A DNA stretch of 64,000 bases from Dyella sp. RRB7 (GCF_022761115.1 NZ_JAKWJS010000001.1:682001-746000), one strand, 5' to 3'; shown: positions 46,317 through 56,317, numbered from the stretch's first letter. Notes: generated by a model not told the origin, from the sequence alone. Numbers and translations are program-made.

Positions 46317-47135
46317 ATGCTCTCGATCCAGCAGGGACTGCGCAAGGAGGGCGTGGAGGTGGCGCTGGCCAAGTTGTGTCGATGGTTTGGCGTGTCGCGA
46401 CGGACGATCTACTACCGACCAGTGAAGGCCGCGCCGAAAGTTCGCGCCGAACGGGCCGAACCGGTGAAGGCGCCGATCGAACAGGAGCCGTCGTTTGGCT
46501 ATCGCACGGTGGCGTGGTTGTTGGGTATGAACAAGAACACGGTGCAGCGCCTCTTTCAGCTCAAGGGCTGGCAGGTGCGCAAACGCCCGATCGGGCAGCG
46601 CCCACGGATCGAAGCCTTGCCCTCGGTGGCCAAGGCGCCGGATGAGCGTTGGTCAACGGACCAATGCCGCATCTGGGCGGGCCGTGACGGCTGGCTGACT
46701 CTGGCGCTGGTGATGGGCTGCCATACGCGTCAGCTGCTTGGCTGGCACCTATCGCGCAGTGCCAAGTCCAAGACCGCCGAAGCGGCGCTGGAACAAGCCC
46801 TGATCAGTCGCTTGGGTAGCCTAGGCCGCGTGCGAGAGCCCTTTCTGCTTCGCTCCGATAACGGGTTGGTCTTTACCAGCCGCAGCTACACCGCGCTGGT
46901 GCGCAGCTACGGCTTGAAACAAGAGTTCATCACGCCGCACTGCCCGCAACAAAACGGCATGGTCGAGCGCCTGATTCGGACGCTCAAAGAGCAATGCGTC
47001 CATCGCCATCGCTTTGAAACCCAGCAACACGCTAGCCGTGTGATCGGTGACTGGGTCGCGTTTTACAACCACCGCAGACCGCACCAGGCGCTCGGTATGA
47101 AAACACCTGCCCAGGCGTATGCTTTAGCGGCCTGA
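46317..47135 (+). CDS. Insertion-sequence transposase OrfB (DDE integrase core)
   Basis: 272 residues from ATG 46317; a GTG one codon earlier is also in frame, and related elements may make it as an OrfA-OrfB fusion. An N-terminal HTH-like part (ALAKLCRWFGVSRRTIYYRP) precedes an rve domain with DDE residues in WSTDQCRIW, LLRSDNGLVF and CPQQNGMVERLIRTLKEQ, ending FYNHRRPHQALGMKTP. Intact by sequence, so transposition might still be possible if the OrfA frame is restored by slippage. Confidence 0.88.
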   Translation: MLSIQQGLRKEGVEVALAKLCRWFGVSRRTIYYRPVKAAPKVRAERAEPVKAPIEQEPSFGYRTVAWLLGMNKNTVQRLFQLKGWQVRKRPIGQRPRIEALPSVAKAPDERWSTDQCRIWAGRDGWLTLALVMGCHTRQLLGWHLSRSAKSKTAEAALEQALISRLGSLGRVREPFLLRSDNGLVFTSRSYTALVRSYGLKQEFITPHCPQQNGMVERLIRTLKEQCVHRHRFETQQHASRVIGDWVAFYNHRRPHQALGMKTPAQAYALAA

Positions 47136-47163
47136 CCTGCGCAGGAAGTGCTGGGTCATTACA

Positions 47164-47548
47164 GGTGTCCACCGTCAACATCATGATAAAAAGGGGCGCC
47201 GGCGTCCGTGGAGATCGTCAGATAGACCCTAGTGGACATGCGTTCCTCTGCCGTCGTGACGGGGCAGTGGCGCCGACGCAGTCTGCGTTCACACCGTTCA
47301 GCCATCAATACGGCGATTGGACGATGCAGACCTGTAACAAGGTGCTCAGACACGAGGGGCCGGGTCCTGCTTTGAGCGGTGCATCGTCCAGGTGCGGATT
47401 CCGATCTGGGTTGACCACTATTCCGGAGGCGTCTGAACTCGGTGCTCGTGTTGCCCACCGGACTAGTCATTCGCTGCGGGAGGCTTTCGCGCTCGACTGC
47501 GCCTATTTCGCAAGCAAGGCATTCCCGGAGTTGAGCCCGGGCATCTGG
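47164..47548. other. Stretch between the insertion sequence and opgH
   Basis: No gene recognised. A rightward open frame from 47165 runs antisense into opgH but lacks a ribosome site and protein-like composition. No clear terminator for opgH was found. Confidence 0.5.
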
Positions 47549-49963
47549 CTATTGCACCCACGCCAGGCGATGCAACTGTGCCATGGCCACGGGGTCATCC
47601 AGCAGCCTGATGCGCTGCAGTTCGGAAAGCTCGGCACTTTTCTCGGAGGCTAGTTCGACCAGTGCTTTGCGGGCCTCAATGTTGGGCGGCGCATTCCGGT
47701 GGCGAGCCCCCGCCATCACGCAGACCAGCGCATTGATTGCAGGGTCGGTGACAGCGGCGTCGAAATCAGGGGTTTCATCCTCGTGATGGCGTGCGGCCAG
47801 CGTGTAGGCGTGTGTCGCGACGAGCTCTTTCGGCGGCCTCGTTTCCTCAGGAGTACGGAAGAGGCCCACGGCGAGCGATTTCCGGCCTATGTCCACGCGG
47901 CTCGTCAGTGCCGACAGTGGGATGGCGAGCAGCCAGGCAGCCAGAATGGGGGCCATCCACCACAGGCATAGCGGATTGAGCCAGCCCACCAGGCCGGCCC
48001 ACGCCAGCCCCAGCAACGTCTGGGAAGCATGGCGGCGAATCGCCTCGCCCCAGGGGGTGTGGTTCGCGTCGCGCTGTGGCGAAATCCAGCGCGCTTTCAA
48101 ACCAAACAGCACGGCGGTGATGAAGCGTGTATGGAAGATCATGCGTACCGGCGCGAGTAGCATCGAGAACAGCATTTCGCACAGCATGCTCAGGACGACC
48201 TTGAAGCGTCCGCCATGGTCCTGCGGGTCACGCAAACAGACAAGAAGGACGCTCAGGACCTTCGGCAGCAATAGCAGCACGAAGGTCGACGACAACAGTG
48301 CAATTGCCTTGCCTGGATGCCACTGCGGCCAGACTGGGAATAACTGATGTGGCTCGACGAAGTACTGTGGCTCGATCAGCGTATGCACGGCCAGTAGGAC
48401 CGTGGCCAGTACGAGGAGCAGGAACCACAACGGCGCCGAAAGATACGACATGACGCCGATAAGAAACACAGCGCGGTGTGCTGGATGGAAGCCGTCGGTC
48501 AGGAATAGGCGGAAGTTCATCAAGTTACCATGGCACCAACGCTGGTCCCGCTTCAGTTCGTCGAGTAAGTTGGGCGGAAGCTCTTCGTAGCTCCCTGGTA
48601 GGTCGTATGCGATCCATACGCCCCAACCCGCGCGGCGCATCAGCGCAGCTTCGACGAAGTCGTGGGACAGGATGGTGCCGGCGAAGGCCCCTTTGCCCGG
48701 CAACGGTGCCAGGATGCAGTGCTGCATGAATGGTCGAAGTCGGATGATCGCGTTATGGCCCCAATAATGGGATTCGCCCAGCTGCCAGAAATGCAGGCCA
48801 GCCGTGAATAGCGGGCCATAGACACGTGTCGCGAATTGCTGGATCCGAGCGTAGAGGGTCTGCATGCCCATCGCGAACGGCGCGCTTTGGATGATGCCCG
48901 CCGCGGGATGGATTTCCATAAGCTGCACCAGCGACTTCAGGCAGGCCCCGGTCATCACGCTATCGGCGTCAAGCACCACCATATAGCGGTATTTCGCGCC
49001 CCAGCGGCGGCAAAAATCGTCAATGTTGCCGCTCTTTCGTTTCACGCGACGGCGACGGTGGCGATAGAAGAGGCGCCCGAAGCCATCGACGGTACTGCAC
49101 AGCTCCATCCAGGCCTGTTGTTCCGCCACGCAGATGTCGGCTTGGTCGCTGTCACTGAGCACGAAAACGTCGAAGTGCCTAAGCGAGTCGGTACGCGCCA
49201 GTGACTCATAGGTCGCTCGCAAGCCGGCAAACACGCGTCCTACGTCTTCGTTGCAGATCGGCATGACCAATGCGCAACGTATGTCGGCAGACAGCGGTGC
49301 ATCGGGGAGGCCGCGCGCCGAGATACTGTAGCGGTCGTGCCCAACCATGATCTGCACGAAGCCCATCGCGGCCGTCCAGAAGCCGGATGAGATCCAGCAG
49401 AACAGCAGCGCGAACAGAATCAGGATCAACACTTCAAGCGGTTCGGCGCCATGGTAGGGCAGTACATCCTGCATATACGCCGTGGCGATCACCGTCTGAA
49501 GGCCGACAGCGAACACCAGGGCGAGCCGCCGCCAGTTAGTGGTGTGCCAGCGCGTCCTGCGATGGCGGAGGGCGGCGGGAGGCCGACGAGCGGTGCGTAG
49601 CCGGCGCCACGCGCGCAGCAAGGGATTGGGTTCCCAAGGGGTTGCGGCCAGCGGAGTGCGGGCTAGCGGTGGTACAGCGGCGATTTTGGCACCAGCGGCA
49701 TCGCTGCGGAGCACGCCGGCTGCCGCGCAGGCGGCGCCATAGCCAAGCATCAGGCGCCGGCCGACAGAGGCCGCCGAGGGCTCGGCGACGGCATGCTGCC
49801 ACGGCTGGCCCAACGTCTCGTGCAGCGCTGCCCATGGCTCATTGCCGCTCGCGATTCGCACTTCTACGCCATGCTCCAGCGCGGATTGCTCGCCCTTGGT
49901 CGACGGCAACCGTTGTAGATAGCGTTGCAGCAAACTGTCGGGTCTATTTTGCATCGACTTCAT
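47549..49963 (-). CDS. opgH: Glucans biosynthesis glucosyltransferase OpgH
   Basis: 804 residues. Two N-terminal helices (about 146-168 and 175-200), a family 2 glycosyltransferase domain with LSDSDQAD and the metal-binding Asp332-Ala-Asp334, the acceptor region [15 protein letters not shown] and the RDQRWCHGN motif, then about five further helices. It polymerises osmoregulated periplasmic glucan from UDP-glucose at the inner membrane. Start at 49963 overlaps opgG by 20 bases. The N-terminal soluble region (residues 1-140) is Ala/Arg-rich and variable. Confidence 0.94.
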   Translation of the reverse strand: MKSMQNRPDSLLQRYLQRLPSTKGEQSALEHGVEVRIASGNEPWAALHETLGQPWQHAVAEPSAASVGRRLMLGYGAACAAAGVLRSDAAGAKIAAVPPLARTPLAATPWEPNPLLRAWRRLRTARRPPAALRHRRTRWHTTNWRRLALVFAVGLQTVIATAYMQDVLPYHGAEPLEVLILILFALLFCWISSGFWTAAMGFVQIMVGHDRYSISARGLPDAPLSADIRCALVMPICNEDVGRVFAGLRATYESLARTDSLRHFDVFVLSDSDQADICVAEQQAWMELCSTVDGFGRLFYRHRRRRVKRKSGNIDDFCRRWGAKYRYMVVLDADSVMTGACLKSLVQLMEIHPAAGIIQSAPFAMGMQTLYARIQQFATRVYGPLFTAGLHFWQLGESHYWGHNAIIRLRPFMQHCILAPLPGKGAFAGTILSHDFVEAALMRRAGWGVWIAYDLPGSYEELPPNLLDELKRDQRWCHGNLMNFRLFLTDGFHPAHRAVFLIGVMSYLSAPLWFLLLVLATVLLAVHTLIEPQYFVEPHQLFPVWPQWHPGKAIALLSSTFVLLLLPKVLSVLLVCLRDPQDHGGRFKVVLSMLCEMLFSMLLAPVRMIFHTRFITAVLFGLKARWISPQRDANHTPWGEAIRRHASQTLLGLAWAGLVGWLNPLCLWWMAPILAAWLLAIPLSALTSRVDIGRKSLAVGLFRTPEETRPPKELVATHAYTLAARHHEDETPDFDAAVTDPAINALVCVMAGARHRNAPPNIEARKALVELASEKSAELSELQRIRLLDDPVAMAQLHRLAWVQ

Positions 49964-51629
49964 TGGCGGGAAGCCGATAAGACCAGGTTTCCGACAGCGC
50001 GATTCGCCCGCTAGTCAGCGTTGCCCGCATTTCAACTGGCTTGGATACATCCTTGACTTTGACGCGCAGCATCAGGCGGTGCTCACCCGTGGCCTCGTTG
50101 GCGCGCACCCAATGCTCGATGATTTCGCCGTTGTCATCGCACCAGGTATCTGCGCTGACAGTCGCGTTCGGCGGCAGATGCGCGAACGAAGGGCCGGCGA
50201 AGTCGATGATGAAGCTTATGCTGTCGTCGCCGCGACGGACCAGGTCAGGGCCTTTGAGCTCACCGCCGGAACGGCGCGTCTGGGTCACCCACGCGAGTGG
50301 AGTCGTATGGGTGCTCGGCTCGTCGAGCGTCCAAGTCATCCGGTATTGGATATCGAGCGGTGTCCCGCGGCTGGGCTGCGCGTCAGGGACCCAGAATGCC
50401 ACGATGTTGTCGTTGGTTTCGTCCGGTGTGGGAATCTCGATCAGCTGTACGTCGCCCTTGCCCCAGTTGCCGATGGGTTCAATCCATAGGCTCGGACGCT
50501 TTTCGTAACGGTCGTCGAGATCCTCGTAGTGACCGAAGTCGCGCGTGCGCTGCAACAACCCGAAACCGCGCGGATTCTCCATCTGGAATGTGCTGATGCT
50601 CAGCCTCTTCGGGTTGTTCAGCGGGCGCCACACCCATTCGTCCAGGCCTGTGTGGATCGCCAGGCCCTCGGAATCGTGTATTTCTGGCCGATAATTGTGC
50701 GTCGGCGACGGCTGGTTCGCACCGTACAAGAACATGCTGGTGAGCGGCGCGATGCCCAAGCGTCTAACCTTTGCCCGCAAGTAGATGCGTGCATGGACAT
50801 CGACGATCGTATCGACGCCTGGCCGGATCACGAAGCGATAGGCGCCGACCGCGCGTGGTGAATCGAGCAGCGCATAGATTTCCAGTTCGCGTGCGCTCTT
50901 GCTCGGCTTGACGATCCAGTACTCGCGAAAGGCGGGAAATTCCTCGCCAATAGGCAAGGCCGTATCGATGGCCAGGCCACGCGCCGATAGTCCATAGATC
51001 TGCCCTCGGCCGATCACGCGGAAGTAGCTCGCCCCCAGAAATGACGCCAGCTCGTCATCAGGCTTGAGCGCAGAGTTTACTGGGTACAGCACCTTGAAGC
51101 CGGCGAAACCAAGGTCCTTGAGCAGATCGATGTTGACCTGCAGGCTGCCATAGTCGAAATCGGCAGGATCGAACTGGAGTGGATGCGCCTGGCCGTACTC
51201 ATCGATCTCATTGATGGCTACCGGCGTATCGAACTGCATGCCCTGATGGTAAAAGGCAAGCCGGAACAGCAGGCCATCATCGCGCCAGTGATCATGGCCG
51301 GCGCGCAACTGTATGTTCTGGTAGCCGGCATACGTCAGATCGCGCAGCTCTTGGGGAAGGTTGGACACCGGCGGCCTGTAACTTTGCGCTGCCAAGCTGC
51401 GCGCAATATCCGCCACATCGAAGAACGAGAAGCCACTGGCCGATGAACGGTTGAGACTGGACTTGGCGGTATCAACCGCAGGCGACTTCGTGGGAGCTGT
51501 GTCCGTTGTGGGCGTACTTGGCGTGGGAGATGACGGCTGCTCGCAGGACACTCCCCCGAAGAGCATGGCAACGAATGCAAGAAGCCATGCACTGCAGTAG
51601 CTAACGCGGCGGATGACGGATGCGCACAC
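49944..51629 (-). CDS. opgG: Glucan biosynthesis protein OpgG
   Basis: 561 residues from GTG 51629. The N-terminal segment (about 10-29) is a signal peptide ending Val-Ser-Cys, possibly lipidated although the lipobox is poor; a Thr/Pro/Ser-rich linker follows (about 30-60). The MdoG domain is complete: [63 protein letters not shown] and [10 protein letters not shown]-like [20 protein letters not shown]. It acts in the periplasm on backbone branching or assembly of the glucan. Overlaps opgH, as usual. Confidence 0.93.
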   Translation of the reverse strand: MCASVIRRVSYCSAWLLAFVAMLFGGVSCEQPSSPTPSTPTTDTAPTKSPAVDTAKSSLNRSSASGFSFFDVADIARSLAAQSYRPPVSNLPQELRDLTYAGYQNIQLRAGHDHWRDDGLLFRLAFYHQGMQFDTPVAINEIDEYGQAHPLQFDPADFDYGSLQVNIDLLKDLGFAGFKVLYPVNSALKPDDELASFLGASYFRVIGRGQIYGLSARGLAIDTALPIGEEFPAFREYWIVKPSKSARELEIYALLDSPRAVGAYRFVIRPGVDTIVDVHARIYLRAKVRRLGIAPLTSMFLYGANQPSPTHNYRPEIHDSEGLAIHTGLDEWVWRPLNNPKRLSISTFQMENPRGFGLLQRTRDFGHYEDLDDRYEKRPSLWIEPIGNWGKGDVQLIEIPTPDETNDNIVAFWVPDAQPSRGTPLDIQYRMTWTLDEPSTHTTPLAWVTQTRRSGGELKGPDLVRRGDDSISFIIDFAGPSFAHLPPNATVSADTWCDDNGEIIEHWVRANEATGEHRLMLRVKVKDVSKPVEMRATLTSGRIALSETWSYRLPANEVDAK

Positions 51630-52064
51630 GATTCAGGGCCTTTGCGAAATCTGTAACTGGCGCGGCAAGTTGCAGGTTTCAGGACGGTCGGCAAATTGCC
51701 GCCTTTGTAGTCTAGGCGCTTTGGCCGGGGAGTTGCATCGCGAGTTGGCGCTCGATAGGGCAAGCAGGACTGCTTTGGTTAAGCTGGATGCTCGCGCGTG
51801 CTGGCCGACAATGCTGGGCGTTCTAGGGCGGGGGCGAAATGGACCAAACTAGCCCTTGGTCTTCAAGATTGTTGAATTTGAGAAACAATGCTGCTTGCTT
51901 CTCAGTCTCTACCGATGTCGATGCAACAGCGGCCAAGCGTGTCACCCCTTCGGGCTTCCTCGCGCAGAACCTATGAGTTGCGTTGAGCGATAGCCACCAG
52001 CATGGCCGGTGGCTATCTATCTTGGGTTTTAAGCGGGGACGCGGGCTTGGCTTATTTTTTCGGA
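51630..52064. other. Gene-free stretch between opgG and the hydrolase gene
   Basis: Upstream region of opgG. Apart from the hairpin at 51989-52017, nothing was recognised. The opgGH promoter should lie near 51640-51750, but no clear boxes were seen. Confidence 0.5.
51989..52017 (-). terminator. Hairpin after the hydrolase gene
   Basis: Stem GATAGCCACC/GGTGGCTATC (51989-51998 with 52008-52017), loop of 9 bases. T-rich on the right, weak on the left, so terminator function in the gene's direction is uncertain. Confidence 0.5.
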
Positions 52065-52874
52065 CTAGCCGTGGCGCTTGATGAAGTCGCTGACGACTTG
52101 GAAGTATTTCTCTTCCTGCTCGATTTCAATGAGCTCGCCTGCGTCTTCGAAAATTACCAGTTCGGCACCGGGTACGGCATGGGCGATCTCTTCGGAGAGC
52201 GGTAATGGCGTGCAAAAATTACGGTTGCCACACACGACCAGCGTTGGCTGCCGGATTTCTCCAAGCCGCGCGAGCGCATCGTGGGATGCAACCATGTCGA
52301 TGCGTTTTAGGGCTATTTCAAGGTCTTCGGGTTGAGTCGAGTGCGCTGCCGCTTGTTCAATCCATGATTCCAGTTTTTTGGGATTCTCCCGTATGTATCG
52401 CGGAGAGAACAGAAAAAGCGAGGATCCCTCGACGACGCTGCGCCGATCCCACTCAGAGACCATTTTGCGCCGGATCTTGAACTCAATCTGGGTGAAGGTG
52501 TCGAAACGCGCAAAGGTCGACGAGAGTGTAAGACTGCGCACCGTATGGGGGTGGCTCAAAGCCATGTACTGCGCAATCGCGCCGCCCGTCGATGCACCTA
52601 CCACGTGCATGGGGCCGCAAGCGAGGTGTTCGATCAATGACGCCATGTCTGCGGCCAGTTGCTGGGTCGTATGTCCTTCCAGCGTGTGCGTAGACCGGCC
52701 AGTGCCACGATGGTCCGGCACCACCACGTAAAAATCCTTCGCGAAGTGAGGCACCTGGGAGTTCCAGCTCTTTCCTATGCCGCCCAGGCCGGTTATCAGC
52801 ATTACCGGGGGATGGGCCGGGTTCCCGAAGGTCTCGTAGTAAAGCGAGATACCGTTTGTGTCGAATGTAGCCAT
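52065..52874 (-). CDS. Alpha/beta hydrolase-fold protein with altered triad
   Basis: 269 residues from ATG 52874, preceded by GAGAGGTGAAAGG. The fold is clear: LITGLGGIGKSW (oxyanion region), VVPDHRGTGRST, and the nucleophile elbow Gly93-Ala-Ser95-Thr-Gly97. At the usual acid position (GNRNFCTP) Asp is Asn219, and at the usual His position (DAGELIEIEQ) there is Glu247. Thus two of three triad residues are changed. It may be a non-hydrolytic member or use other residues. Single gene, leftward, next to the mobile region; substrate unknown. Confidence 0.85.
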   Translation of the reverse strand: MATFDTNGISLYYETFGNPAHPPVMLITGLGGIGKSWNSQVPHFAKDFYVVVPDHRGTGRSTHTLEGHTTQQLAADMASLIEHLACGPMHVVGASTGGAIAQYMALSHPHTVRSLTLSSTFARFDTFTQIEFKIRRKMVSEWDRRSVVEGSSLFLFSPRYIRENPKKLESWIEQAAAHSTQPEDLEIALKRIDMVASHDALARLGEIRQPTLVVCGNRNFCTPLPLSEEIAHAVPGAELVIFEDAGELIEIEQEEKYFQVVSDFIKRHG

Positions 52875-53275
52875 GCCTTTCACCTCTCCAATCATATTTC
52901 CGTGATGAAAACGCCAGATCGTTATATTTTTCGATCTCGCAATGGTCACTGAATCGTTTTGGCTGCGGCCTATCCGGCCGTGCCTGTGCCACATGCGGGT
53001 GTATCGGGGCCGTGCAGGTCTGTCCGCCAGTGCTTGCTAGATCAACGCGTCAGTGGCCGGCATTGGCCGCTCCGTTGTGCGATGGCGGCTATCCGTTGAC
53101 CCTTTGGGCATTTGGTGTCATTAAACCCACAATGTAAGTAAGTACATACATATATCCTAGGTTTGATAACGAACCAATGCAAGTCGCCCAGCAGTCGAGC
53201 TGGTTAGGGGGTGAATAGCGTTGGCGGCATCGTTAGATACCGCCTCGGAAATTTCCTCCCAAATATTTCGGCTCG
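52875..53275. other. Gene-free stretch at the edge of the mobile region
   Basis: Upstream of the hydrolase gene. It contains an AT-rich patch around 53120-53180 and no recognisable gene or RNA. Confidence 0.5.
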
Positions 53276-53478
53276 TCAGAGAGCCACCTCCGGCCATTCA
53301 ACCTTGACGATCGCTGCGTGTAGCTTCGTCAACGGCATGTCTTTCTTATAGACCCGGCGACTTGTCCCCTGTCCTTCATGGCCAGTCAGTTCGTCGATGA
53401 TCGGCTCCGATACATCTGCGGCATAGAGCTTGGTGGTCATGCCGTGCCGAAACGAGTGGTAGTCCAGGGCTTTCTCAT
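53276..53478 (-). pseudogene. C-terminal stub of an older tyrosine integrase
   Basis: The readable end contains the catalytic-domain motifs YHSFRHGMTTKLYAADVSEP (His-x-x-Arg), ELTGHEG and RRVYKKD with the nucleophile-type Tyr, ending WPEVAL. Everything upstream of about 53478 (arm-binding, N-terminal and first Arg regions) is missing. It lies in the same orientation as, and just beyond, the left 17-base tRNA repeat. It therefore looks like the remains of an earlier element at the same tRNA gene. The sequence differs from the intact integrase at 59.8-61.2 kb. Confidence 0.75.
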
Positions 53479-53576
53479 AGAGAACAATGTGGGAACACCG
53501 TCGTCGTTCGACCGGCATCCCGCCGGCCTCGGGACGAGCCCCATAGGCCTTGAAACTCTCGTGCAGAGCCAAAAAA

Positions 53577-53605
53577 ACAAAAAGGCCCCGCCGAAGCGGA
53601 GCCTT
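53577..53605 (-). terminator. Displaced tRNA-Gln terminator
   Basis: Read leftward: a GC-rich stem with a TTCG tetraloop (53582-53591 with 53596-53605, one G-U pair) followed by TTTTTGTTTTTTT. It sits 5 bases beyond the left tRNA 3'-end repeat, so it is probably the original terminator of the tRNA before the island inserted. Confidence 0.7.
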
Positions 53606-53609
53606 GATG

Positions 53610-53626
53610 TGGCTGGGAGACTAGGA
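53610..53626. repeat. Left attachment-site repeat (tRNA-Gln 3' end)
   Basis: TGGCTGGGAGACTAGGA, identical over 17 bases to the 3' end of tRNA-Gln at 61303-61319. Flanks differ. It marks the left edge of the younger integrated element. Confidence 0.85.
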
Positions 53627-53636
53627 CCCCCACCTC

Positions 53637-53711
53637 AGTGTCCAAACCCCTTATGGCGTAAGGGATTCTTCCGATTGAACTTTCTGACATAAGTGTCCAA
53701 AGAAGTGTCCA
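53637..53711 (+). repeat. AGTGTCCA repeats near the left island end
   Basis: AGTGTCCA at 53637-53644, 53692-53699 and 53704-53711; the last two are 12 bases apart, start to start. The same pair with the same spacing occurs beside the integrase. They are candidate arm-type integrase sites. Confidence 0.55.
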
Positions 53712-53886
53712 CTTTATAAGATGCCCACTCATGGGTTCAATCCCGACCTGGATCACAAAAATGTGACGCCCATCTCGTTTACAGCCCACCATCAACGCCC
53801 ATACCGGCAAAAAGAGTCGACTGCGCTAAGACACAATCAATGGGAGCGAACAGCCATGAGGGCCATGAGAACCGGGTTACCCGAAC
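53712..53886. other. Short non-coding stretch inside the left island end
   Basis: No credible gene, only short chance frames. Between the AGTGTCCA repeats and the end of the endonuclease gene. Confidence 0.4.
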
Positions 53887-54891
53887 TCATATTCTCTGCG
53901 ACAGAAAGAGGGACTGTGATGGAGTCCATCCCTGAGCCGCTAGATCGGCTCGCGCCAACCATTCTTTGATTCGCCGATTCGGAGGAACGGATTTTCCCCA
54001 GTACTCCTGAAATAGCGCATCGTCCATCCGATACGCAGCGGCAATCATTTCACCTTCAATGAGCTTAATAGCCCGCTCGATGTATAGGCCGCCTTCATCA
54101 TCATTGTCCGGATTGGCAACGCTTCCTGCACTAAATAGATCTCTTGCCTGATGACATAGGACGCCATGATAGGTCAAAAGATAAAGAACTACGTCGTCGT
54201 ACTTATTTCGTGACCGACCGGATGCAACTATCTGGGGACAGAGCAGTACCGCTTCGGCCCTTAACTTCGTTTTTTCATCCAAGGGCAACTTGGTGTACAA
54301 CCGCGCCTGTATGGGTAATGAGTGCACCTCATTTGGCGAATCCTCAAGCCACCAAAGTCGCTCACCGGGCCTCAACCGCCCGCGCGCATACTTCCGGATG
54401 TACTCCATTTTTTCGTGCATCTCGGAGGTGCGGAACTTATCGTAGGTGACTCCCATCTGAGTGAATAACGATTCCTCTGCCTCGATATCCACCTCAAATC
54501 TTGGAACGTGAGAGGTACGAACATGCATCACGCATTTTTCGTACTCACCCCATCGCACCTCAGGTACCCCACCCATTTTTCCGAATACTACGTATACCTT
54601 CTTTACGTTCTGTATTCGGTTTGTCTCCAGCACACTATTTGCGACGCTCCTCCATGAATCGGCGGTCGTAAACTTGACTTCAATCCCCGCCCCAGTCCCT
54701 TTGATTTCTATATCAGGAAATGCTTGAGCTGCAGGGTCGTAGTCGATTGCATTCTTGCCGAAGAACTCGGCAGCAGCTTCACGCACCCGTTGCTCAAACT
54801 CCTTTGCATCCGTAAAACTCCTTGACCGGGCTTCAGACGTAAGAAGCTCTACGATCTTATCCAGGTTCCTTTCAACGCTGTTAGCTTGCAT
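53887..54891 (-). CDS. Probable type II restriction endonuclease (PD-(D/E)XK)
   Basis: 334 residues, soluble. AFPDIEIKGTGAGIEVKF gives Pro59-Asp60 and Glu71-Val-Lys73, the PD-(D/E)XK nuclease core, followed by DSWRSVANSVLETNR. The rest (KKVYVVFGKMGG, WWLEDSPNEV) is not assigned. It is 87 bases downstream of a cytosine-5 methyltransferase gene on the same strand, so the pair is read as a restriction-modification system. The recognition sequence is unknown. Codon use is visibly more AT-rich than in flanking core genes. Confidence 0.78.
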   Translation of the reverse strand: MQANSVERNLDKIVELLTSEARSRSFTDAKEFEQRVREAAAEFFGKNAIDYDPAAQAFPDIEIKGTGAGIEVKFTTADSWRSVANSVLETNRIQNVKKVYVVFGKMGGVPEVRWGEYEKCVMHVRTSHVPRFEVDIEAEESLFTQMGVTYDKFRTSEMHEKMEYIRKYARGRLRPGERLWWLEDSPNEVHSLPIQARLYTKLPLDEKTKLRAEAVLLCPQIVASGRSRNKYDDVVLYLLTYHGVLCHQARDLFSAGSVANPDNDDEGGLYIERAIKLIEGEMIAAAYRMDDALFQEYWGKSVPPNRRIKEWLARADLAAQGWTPSQSLFLSQRI

Positions 54892-54978
54892 CCCTACTTG
54901 TGCGCACAGCGCACCTCCCGACCTAAAGATCGGGCCAGCTTAAGCCTGCAAAGATCTTTTCGTCCAGTAGCCTCAGCC

Positions 54979-56001
54979 TTATTTAAGGCATGCGGCTACC
55001 GACTTGGCCACGTGCCAAGCCAAGACCGGCGGCACTGCGTTACCTACTTGCCTTTCGGTCTCTCGTAGTTTCGATTCAAAAATGAAGTTGTCAGGGAATG
55101 ACTGGATACGTGCCGCCTCACGCATGGAAATGCGGCGATCGGCTTCATAATGCCATTGGATATTCCCGTGGCATTCGGCCCTAATCGTATACCCAACGCG
55201 GTCTGCAATTAGACGTCTATCTCCTTGTTCCGGACTTCGACTGGCCTTGCTCCAGATGTGGTTGATGCGTTCGTCCTCATCAAGATGAGCAAGCTCATCA
55301 AGCGCTTGGCTGGCAGTTACAAAGTTCTTCTTATCATGAGTGGCTTGCGGAACCGAAAAACTTTTCACGCCAGGAGCAGTTCCAACGATGATCACCCTCT
55401 CGCGAGATTGCGGCACACCATAGCGGGCAGCGTTATACAGGTGATACGAAACATCGTATCCGAGACTCCTAAAATCGCTAAGAACCTTCTTCAGAGCCTT
55501 AGCATGATGCTTCATCAAAAGCCCCTTGACGTTCTCCGCAATGAAGACCTTGGGCTTCGTCCGCGCAACGGTCTCCACCATGGCGCGATACAGACCAGAT
55601 CTCTTACCCGATAGGCCAGCGCCAAGCCCATTGACGGAGATGTCCTGGCACGGGAATCCACCTATCACGACATCTGCAGACTTTGGCAAGTGATCCATCA
55701 TTTGCCAGATGTCCCCCTCGTGGATGTGCGCACCGATATTCCTCTTATAGGTGCGACATGCAGCAGGATTGAGTTCATTGGCCCATACGATAGAGAACGG
55801 GAGCTGAGCATAGCTGTTGCCCAGGAATGAAAACCCACCTTTGAATCCAAGGTCCATTCCACCGCAACCCGAGAAGAGCGATACGACGGTAAAACTCTTC
55901 GCACGTGAGGCCTTTGCCTGCGGCCGGGGCTGTGCCCGCTGGGCCTGGGATGAAGTGTTCGAGCTAGTTGCACCCGCGCTGGTGGTTCCATCAAATGCCA
56001 C
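54979..56001 (-). CDS. DNA cytosine-5 methyltransferase
   Basis: 340 residues from GTG 56001, chosen for the AGGAG site 7-8 bases upstream. The first 35 residues are a Ser/Ala/Gln-rich lead. Motif I SLFSGCGGMDLGF, motif IV GGFPCQDIS with catalytic Cys118, motif VI AENVKG, motif VIII QSRERVIIV, motif IX SMREAARIQSFPD and motif X QVGNAVPP are all intact. It methylates C5 of cytosine in a specific sequence and should protect against the neighbouring endonuclease. The HTH gene ends just before its ribosome site. Confidence 0.93.
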   Translation of the reverse strand: MAFDGTTSAGATSSNTSSQAQRAQPRPQAKASRAKSFTVVSLFSGCGGMDLGFKGGFSFLGNSYAQLPFSIVWANELNPAACRTYKRNIGAHIHEGDIWQMMDHLPKSADVVIGGFPCQDISVNGLGAGLSGKRSGLYRAMVETVARTKPKVFIAENVKGLLMKHHAKALKKVLSDFRSLGYDVSYHLYNAARYGVPQSRERVIIVGTAPGVKSFSVPQATHDKKNFVTASQALDELAHLDEDERINHIWSKASRSPEQGDRRLIADRVGYTIRAECHGNIQWHYEADRRISMREAARIQSFPDNFIFESKLRETERQVGNAVPPVLAWHVAKSVAACLK

Positions 56002-56011
56002 GGCGCCTCTC

Positions 56012-56317
56012 CTAATTATTCTTAGTTCTGTGATTCTGAAAAATATCTTGCTGCTTACTACCACCAAACCGCCCTTTCATCGAACCACCTCGGGGTTTGT
56101 TGGAGTCAATCTCTATACGCTGGACCACTGCCTTGAAGTCAAGCCCGTTTTCAGCCATTTCACCCATCAACGTGGCAATGATGGCCAAGTGAGATGGGAC
56201 ATCTCCTTGACGCGAGTAGTTCGTGATCGAGTTAGGCGTCTGTTTGATCAGCAGCGCAAAATCTTTCACCGTCAAACCCGCCTTTCCAAGTTGCCGCCTG
56301 AACTCGTCGTACGTCAT
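56012..56317 (-). CDS. Small HTH regulator of the restriction-modification unit
   Basis: 101 residues. The N-terminal 60 form a Xre-like or YdaS-like helix-turn-helix: FRRQLGKAGLTVKDFALLIKQTPNSITNYSRQGDVPSHLAIIATLM. The C-terminal 40 are polar and probably flexible. The stop lies 11 bases before the methyltransferase GTG, with the methyltransferase ribosome site in between, so both are on one message. Position suggests a controller of methyltransferase and endonuclease expression; not shown directly. Confidence 0.75.
   Translation of the reverse strand: MTYDEFRRQLGKAGLTVKDFALLIKQTPNSITNYSRQGDVPSHLAIIATLMGEMAENGLDFKAVVQRIEIDSNKPRGGSMKGRFGGSKQQDIFQNHRTKNN

Larger units (their letters stand above)
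45951..47163 (+). mobile_element. IS3-like insertion sequence, 1213 bases
   Basis: Ends are imperfect inverted repeats: both begin TGTAATGACCCAG, then 3 unlike bases, then TTCCTGC(T/G)CAGGT (45951-45980 and 47135-47163). Inside are two overlapping transposase frames, orfA and orfB. No short target-site duplication is apparent (CCG on the left, GGT on the right). Inserted between rpiA and opgH without breaking either. Confidence 0.88.

Noticed and set aside
47165-47653. Rightward frame after the insertion sequence, reaching into opgH
   Set aside because: No ribosome site, no domain, overlaps opgH antisense.
53729-53742. GGGTTCAATCCC resembling a tRNA T-arm
   Set aside because: Only a 3-base stem and no acceptor or anticodon arm nearby.
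53475-53810. Leftward frame across the left attachment repeat
   Set aside because: It spans the att repeat, terminator and AGTGTCCA repeats, and its product has no integrase features.
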